Source: Dermabacter sp. p3-SID358
GTDB taxonomy: Bacteria; Actinomycetota; Actinomycetes; Actinomycetales; Dermabacteraceae
Direction: 5' to 3'
Length of the DNA stretch: 64,000 nt
Assembly: GCF_025147465.1 (NCBI RefSeq)
Contig: NZ_JALXOZ010000002.1
Location: 62,001-126,000, forward strand
Position numbers and translations under genes: made by a program. Below the pieces are notes generated by a model. It was not told the DNA's origin, did not search any database, and was given only the letters and a program-made list of their open reading frames with translations. Shown in pieces: positions 59,650 through 64,000 of the stretch. Numbering within the stretch: position 1 is the first letter of the stretch; every line of letters starts with the position of its first letter.

Positions 59650-61605
59650 ATGCCACTCGTTCCCGAATTCGCCGCAGTTCCCGAGCTGAAGGATCTCGCC
59701 GAGAAAGCTGAGCATCTCGCGGGCCTCCTCGACGCTCCCCTCTCGGCCGCAACCGACGTACCAAAGCCCGAACATCCGCGCCCCCAGTGCCATCGCGCCA
59801 CGTGGCTCAACCTCAACGGCCAGTGGGAATTCGAGATCGACGCTGGAGACTCGGGCCGCGAACGCAGACTCCTCGAGCGCCCCCTTGAGGGCTCGATCCT
59901 CGTGCCGTTTGCTCCAGAATCCAAGGCCTCGGGCGTCGAGCACACCGACTTTATGGAAGCCGTGTGGTATCGCCGCGAGGTGGAGGTTCCCGCGGAGTGG
60001 AGCGAGGGCCCCGGCGGGCAGCCCCTCGTCCCGATCCTTCACTTCGGCGCCGTCGACCACGACACGACCGTGTGGGTCAACGGTGTGGAAGTCGCTCGCC
60101 ACCGCGGCGGCTTCACTCCCTTCCAGGCAAACCTCAACGGCATCGTAAGCCCGGGCGAGACGACCACGATCGTCGTGCGCGCCCGCGATTCCCGCTGGGA
60201 ACCTCAGGCACGCGGCAAGCAAGCCACGTGGCACGATTCCACGCACTGCCAATACACTCGCACCACCGGCATTTGGCAAACGGTGTGGCTCGAAGGCGTT
60301 CCCGCGCACGCCATTTGCGCCGTGCACACCACCCCATCGCTCGCCGACAACTCCTTCGACATCACGTTGCCTCTCACCCACAACACCAAGGACACGCGGG
60401 TCGAGGTCACCGTCGGAACCCCCGACGGCACCACCCTCGCCACCGCAAGCGCCCGCGCCGACCTTGACCTCGCACCCCGCGTGCGCGTCACTGTGCCGGA
60501 CGAGCACGTGCGCGTGTGGGCGGCAGGTGAGCCCGAGCTGTACCGCCTCACCGCACGACTTCTCGATTCTGACGGCGGCCTGATCGACGAAGTGCATTCC
60601 TACGCAGGGCTTCGCTCGACCGCCCTCGAAGGCACGGAGTTCCGAATCAACGGTGAACGCGTATTCCAAAGACTCGTACTTGACCAGGGATATTGGGCCG
60701 AGACGCTCATGACCGCGCCCTCCGACGACGCGATGCTCACCGACATCCAGATTGCCCTCGCCGCGGGTTTCAATGGCGCTCGGCTGCACCAAAAGGTGTT
60801 CGAGGAGCGCATGCTGTTCTGGGCCGATCTGTTCGGCTATCTCGTGTGGGGCGAGTTCGGCGACTGGGGAGTTTCGGGGCGCGGCGGCCTTGGCTACAAC
60901 CAAGAGCCGACGGCGAGCTTCATCTCGCAATGGATTGAGGCGCTCGAACGTGACTTTTCGCATCCGAGCATCGTGGGATGGTGCCCGCTCAACGAGACGC
61001 ATCAGGTGCTTCACGACCGCATCACGGTGCTCGACGATGTGACTCACGGGATGTACAACGCGACGAAGCTTGCGGATCCGTCGCGCCCGGTGATCGATGC
61101 CTCGGGATACAGCCACCGCGTGCGCGGAGCTGACATCTACGACTCGCACTCCTACGAGCAGGATCCCGAGGCGTTTGCACGCGAACAAGCGCCACTTGCC
61201 GAAGGAAAACCTCAGGTCAACAGGCGTGAACTCGCTCCAAATGAGATGCCATTTGCGAACGGCGACTTCTCGATCCCCTACGCCGGCCAACCATTCTTTG
61301 TTTCCGAATACGGCGGCATCTGGTGGAACGAGGAAGAAGCGCGTGCTGCCGAATTCACGGGCCAGGACCAGGCCGAGTCCTGGGGCTATGGCAATCGCGT
61401 GCGCAGCGAAGAGGAACTGTACGAGCGCTTCGAGGCACTCACGAATGTCCTGCTGAATAATCCGCTCATGTTTGGCTATTGCTACACGCAGCTCACCGAC
61501 GTGTTCCAGGAAAAGAACGGGGTTGTTGATTTCGAGCGCGGCATGAAGCTCGACCTTGCACGCTTGCGTGCGGTGCAAACAAAAAAGGCTGCCTACGAGG
61601 AGTAG
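59650..61605 (+). CDS. GH2 glycoside hydrolase (beta-glucuronidase/beta-galactosidase type)
   Basis: This is a 651-residue family 2 hydrolase. The N-terminal jelly-roll (about 35-200: ATWLNLNGQWEFEID, HFGAVDHDTTVWVNGVEVARHRGGFTPF) and immunoglobulin-like domain precede the barrel. The acid/base Glu is in GWCPLNETHQ and the nucleophile Glu in FFVSEYGGIWW. The motif PRPQCHRATW and the short length resemble putative GH2 enzymes without the extra beta-galactosidase domains. No signal peptide. The substrate sugar cannot be decided. The ATG at 59650 follows GAGGAC. Confidence 0.9.
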   Translation: MPLVPEFAAVPELKDLAEKAEHLAGLLDAPLSAATDVPKPEHPRPQCHRATWLNLNGQWEFEIDAGDSGRERRLLERPLEGSILVPFAPESKASGVEHTDFMEAVWYRREVEVPAEWSEGPGGQPLVPILHFGAVDHDTTVWVNGVEVARHRGGFTPFQANLNGIVSPGETTTIVVRARDSRWEPQARGKQATWHDSTHCQYTRTTGIWQTVWLEGVPAHAICAVHTTPSLADNSFDITLPLTHNTKDTRVEVTVGTPDGTTLATASARADLDLAPRVRVTVPDEHVRVWAAGEPELYRLTARLLDSDGGLIDEVHSYAGLRSTALEGTEFRINGERVFQRLVLDQGYWAETLMTAPSDDAMLTDIQIALAAGFNGARLHQKVFEERMLFWADLFGYLVWGEFGDWGVSGRGGLGYNQEPTASFISQWIEALERDFSHPSIVGWCPLNETHQVLHDRITVLDDVTHGMYNATKLADPSRPVIDASGYSHRVRGADIYDSHSYEQDPEAFAREQAPLAEGKPQVNRRELAPNEMPFANGDFSIPYAGQPFFVSEYGGIWWNEEEARAAEFTGQDQAESWGYGNRVRSEEELYERFEALTNVLLNNPLMFGYCYTQLTDVFQEKNGVVDFERGMKLDLARLRAVQTKKAAYEE

Positions 61606-61627
61606 TCCCGGCGTTTTGCCGGTCCGC

Positions 61628-61690
61628 ATCATGAAGAAAGTGCGGCGTCCGAGGCCCCCAAACCTTCCAGGGCCGCACTTTCTTCATGAT
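61628..61690. repeat. 63-bp element with 19-bp perfect terminal arms
   Basis: The left arm reads ATCATGAAGAAAGTGCGGC and the right arm is its exact reverse complement (61672-61690), with a 25-bp loop. It starts 22 bp after the GH2 stop, so the RNA hairpin could also end transcription, although no T tract follows. Confidence 0.85.
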
Positions 61691-61751
61691 CTGAGCCAAG
61701 AGCAAGAGCAAGAAGGGCTCGGCCGCACCCCTCATTGATGCCGCGCTACTT

Positions 61752-61810
61752 TATGAAGAAAATCCCCCGGTAGCGGCGCCGCGACCCCGCCCCAGACCAA
61801 TTTCTTCATA
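61752..61810. repeat. 59-bp element with TATGAAGAAA / TTTCTTCATA ends
   Basis: 10-bp perfect terminal arms with an unrelated GC-rich interior. Same ends and length as the 61628 and 25201 elements. The rest of 61606-62001 holds GAAGGCGCTGC-type fragments only. Confidence 0.75.
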
Positions 61811-61938
61811 GTTTGTGCCGCCTCAGGGAGAGGATGGCACCGGGGAAAGGAAGGCACCGCGCTTCGGCGAAAGAAGGGCAGCGCGCCCAGGGACCGAAGA
61901 AGGCGCTGCACCGGCACTACCAACCCCGACATGAAAAT

Positions 61939-61964
61939 CGCCCGCCCCAACATGGGGGCGGGCG
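61939..61964 (-). terminator. Terminator of the GlsB-type gene
   Basis: CGCCCGCCCC and GGGGCGGGCG form perfect 10-bp arms. On the minus strand ATTTTCAT follows, 38 bases after the stop. Confidence 0.85.
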
Positions 61965-62001
61965 ACCGCGCTAGGCGCGCACTCTTATTGATGCGTCGCG
62001 A

Positions 62002-62286
62002 TCAGTTGTCGGACTTCGTGAGCAGCCCGTACACGAACATGACCACGAGCGCACCGATCACCGACAGGAGGATCGTCCACAGCGACCACGGGTTATCGAG
62101 GAGCGAGCTCCAGCCGCCGTCGCCGAAGAGACCACCGATGAGACCACCGACGATTGCGCCGATGACACCGAGGATGATGGTCATCCCCATCCCCATCGAC
62201 TGCTTGCCCGGCATGACTGCACGAGCGATGAGTCCGATGAGGCCGCCGATGATGATCCACGAAATGATTGCCCAAATAAGAGACAT
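62002..62286 (-). CDS. GlsB/YeaQ/YmgE family small membrane protein
   Basis: This is a 94-residue integral membrane protein of the transglycosylase-associated (GlsB/YeaQ/YmgE) family. It has three membrane segments: IWAIISWIIIGGLIGLIARAVMP, GMTIILGVIGAIVGGLIGGLFG and SLWTILLSVIGALVVMFVYGLL. The family signature GGLIGLIARAVMPGKQ-G is clear. Members are stress-induced and their biochemical role is unknown. It is a single gene with its own terminator. Confidence 0.93.
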   Translation of the reverse strand: MSLIWAIISWIIIGGLIGLIARAVMPGKQSMGMGMTIILGVIGAIVGGLIGGLFGDGGWSSLLDNPWSLWTILLSVIGALVVMFVYGLLTKSDN

Positions 62287-62308
62287 GGCGTGACTACTTT
62301 CTGTGTAA

Positions 62309-62323
62309 GTGAACCAGGTTCAC
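62309..62323. promoter_or_regulatory. Inverted repeat upstream of the GlsB-type gene
   Basis: GTGAACC-A-GGTTCAC is a perfect 7-bp-arm palindrome 23 bp before the start at 62286, in the promoter/leader region. The remaining gap to 62577 shows nothing else of note. Confidence 0.55.
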
Positions 62324-62577
62324 AGCTGTCCCGGGCGGTGTTGGCGAACCTGGGTTTGCTAACGGTGCCCGGGAGGTTGAAAGATCGTCAACCACTCCCC
62401 ATCCTACCCGGCGTCAAGTAGTGCGAAATTGCACGTCACTCGGATTTTCTGGCTCCTTTACCGAACGCACATCACACCTTTGCCTGAGCGCCACACGTTC
62501 GCCTCGCGTCAACGCCCCATCACATAAGGAGGGCGGCACGCCCCACGACGCGCCGCCCTCAGTCAACGATGAGGAGA

Positions 62578-63996
<1,419 letters not shown>

Positions 63997-64000
63997 GGGT

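Noticed and set aside
59386..61632. 748-codon open frame on the minus strand
   Set aside because: Antisense to the GH2 gene with its two catalytic glutamates; the minus translation is compositionally biased and unrecognisable.

Overview
The window is a high-GC actinobacterial chromosome segment. The indicators are mycothione reductase (mycothiol is actinobacterial), the SenX3-RegX3 pair divergent from phoU, CarD next to an LpqE-like lipoprotein, two ClpP genes in tandem, and a DUF4235 protein. The closest fit I can infer is Dermabacteraceae (Dermabacter/Brachybacterium type), but the genus is not proven by the sequence alone. Genes lie on both strands, often with GTG starts and 1-8 base overlaps. 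I saw no CRISPR array and no rRNA.

Positions 1-30 kb are mostly core genome: clpX(partial)-clpP2-clpP1, a GH13 enzyme wedged between clpP1 and tig, tRNA-Pro and tRNA-Gly, a split MFS exporter, a beta-phosphoglucomutase/GH65 phosphorylase pair, a Rieske lipoprotein and trmB, regX3-senX3 opposite phoU, lpqE opposite carD (carD overlaps a lone PTS EIIB), galE, an LCP ligase, mtr, a YigZ protein, a DAACS symporter and pabAB-pabC.

Positions 28.9-37 kb form an accessory island starting beside tRNA-Lys. It holds broken remnants (Fic tail, KdpE C-terminal half, serine recombinase with an in-frame stop) and an intact type III restriction-modification pair. Positions 37-42.5 kb are a LacI-controlled ABC sugar operon ending in a GH172 enzyme. 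Positions 42.6-49.1 kb are a second accessory stretch: duplicated PH-like membrane proteins, an Abi_2/AbiF protein with a structured RNA candidate in front of it, an XRE-ImmA/DUF4411 (PIN-like) pair, a dead IS481 element and a dead epimerase gene.

Positions 49-61.6 kb are a glycan-use locus: GH31, GH3 (reversed domain order), two ABC permeases and a binding protein on the minus strand, with a divergent LacI regulator and GH2 on the plus strand. A MazEF-type module framed by two 89-90 bp direct repeats sits between GH31 and GH3. The window ends with a GlsB-type membrane protein, nrdF and a small DUF6199-like gene in two frames.

Three families of small palindromic DNA run through the window. 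The most striking is a dispersed hairpin built on TCCGACGGTTGCC. It occurs in intergenic terminator-like sites, in interdomain linkers of two proteins, and as half-sites in other genes. The recognisable 13-mer copies all point the same way.
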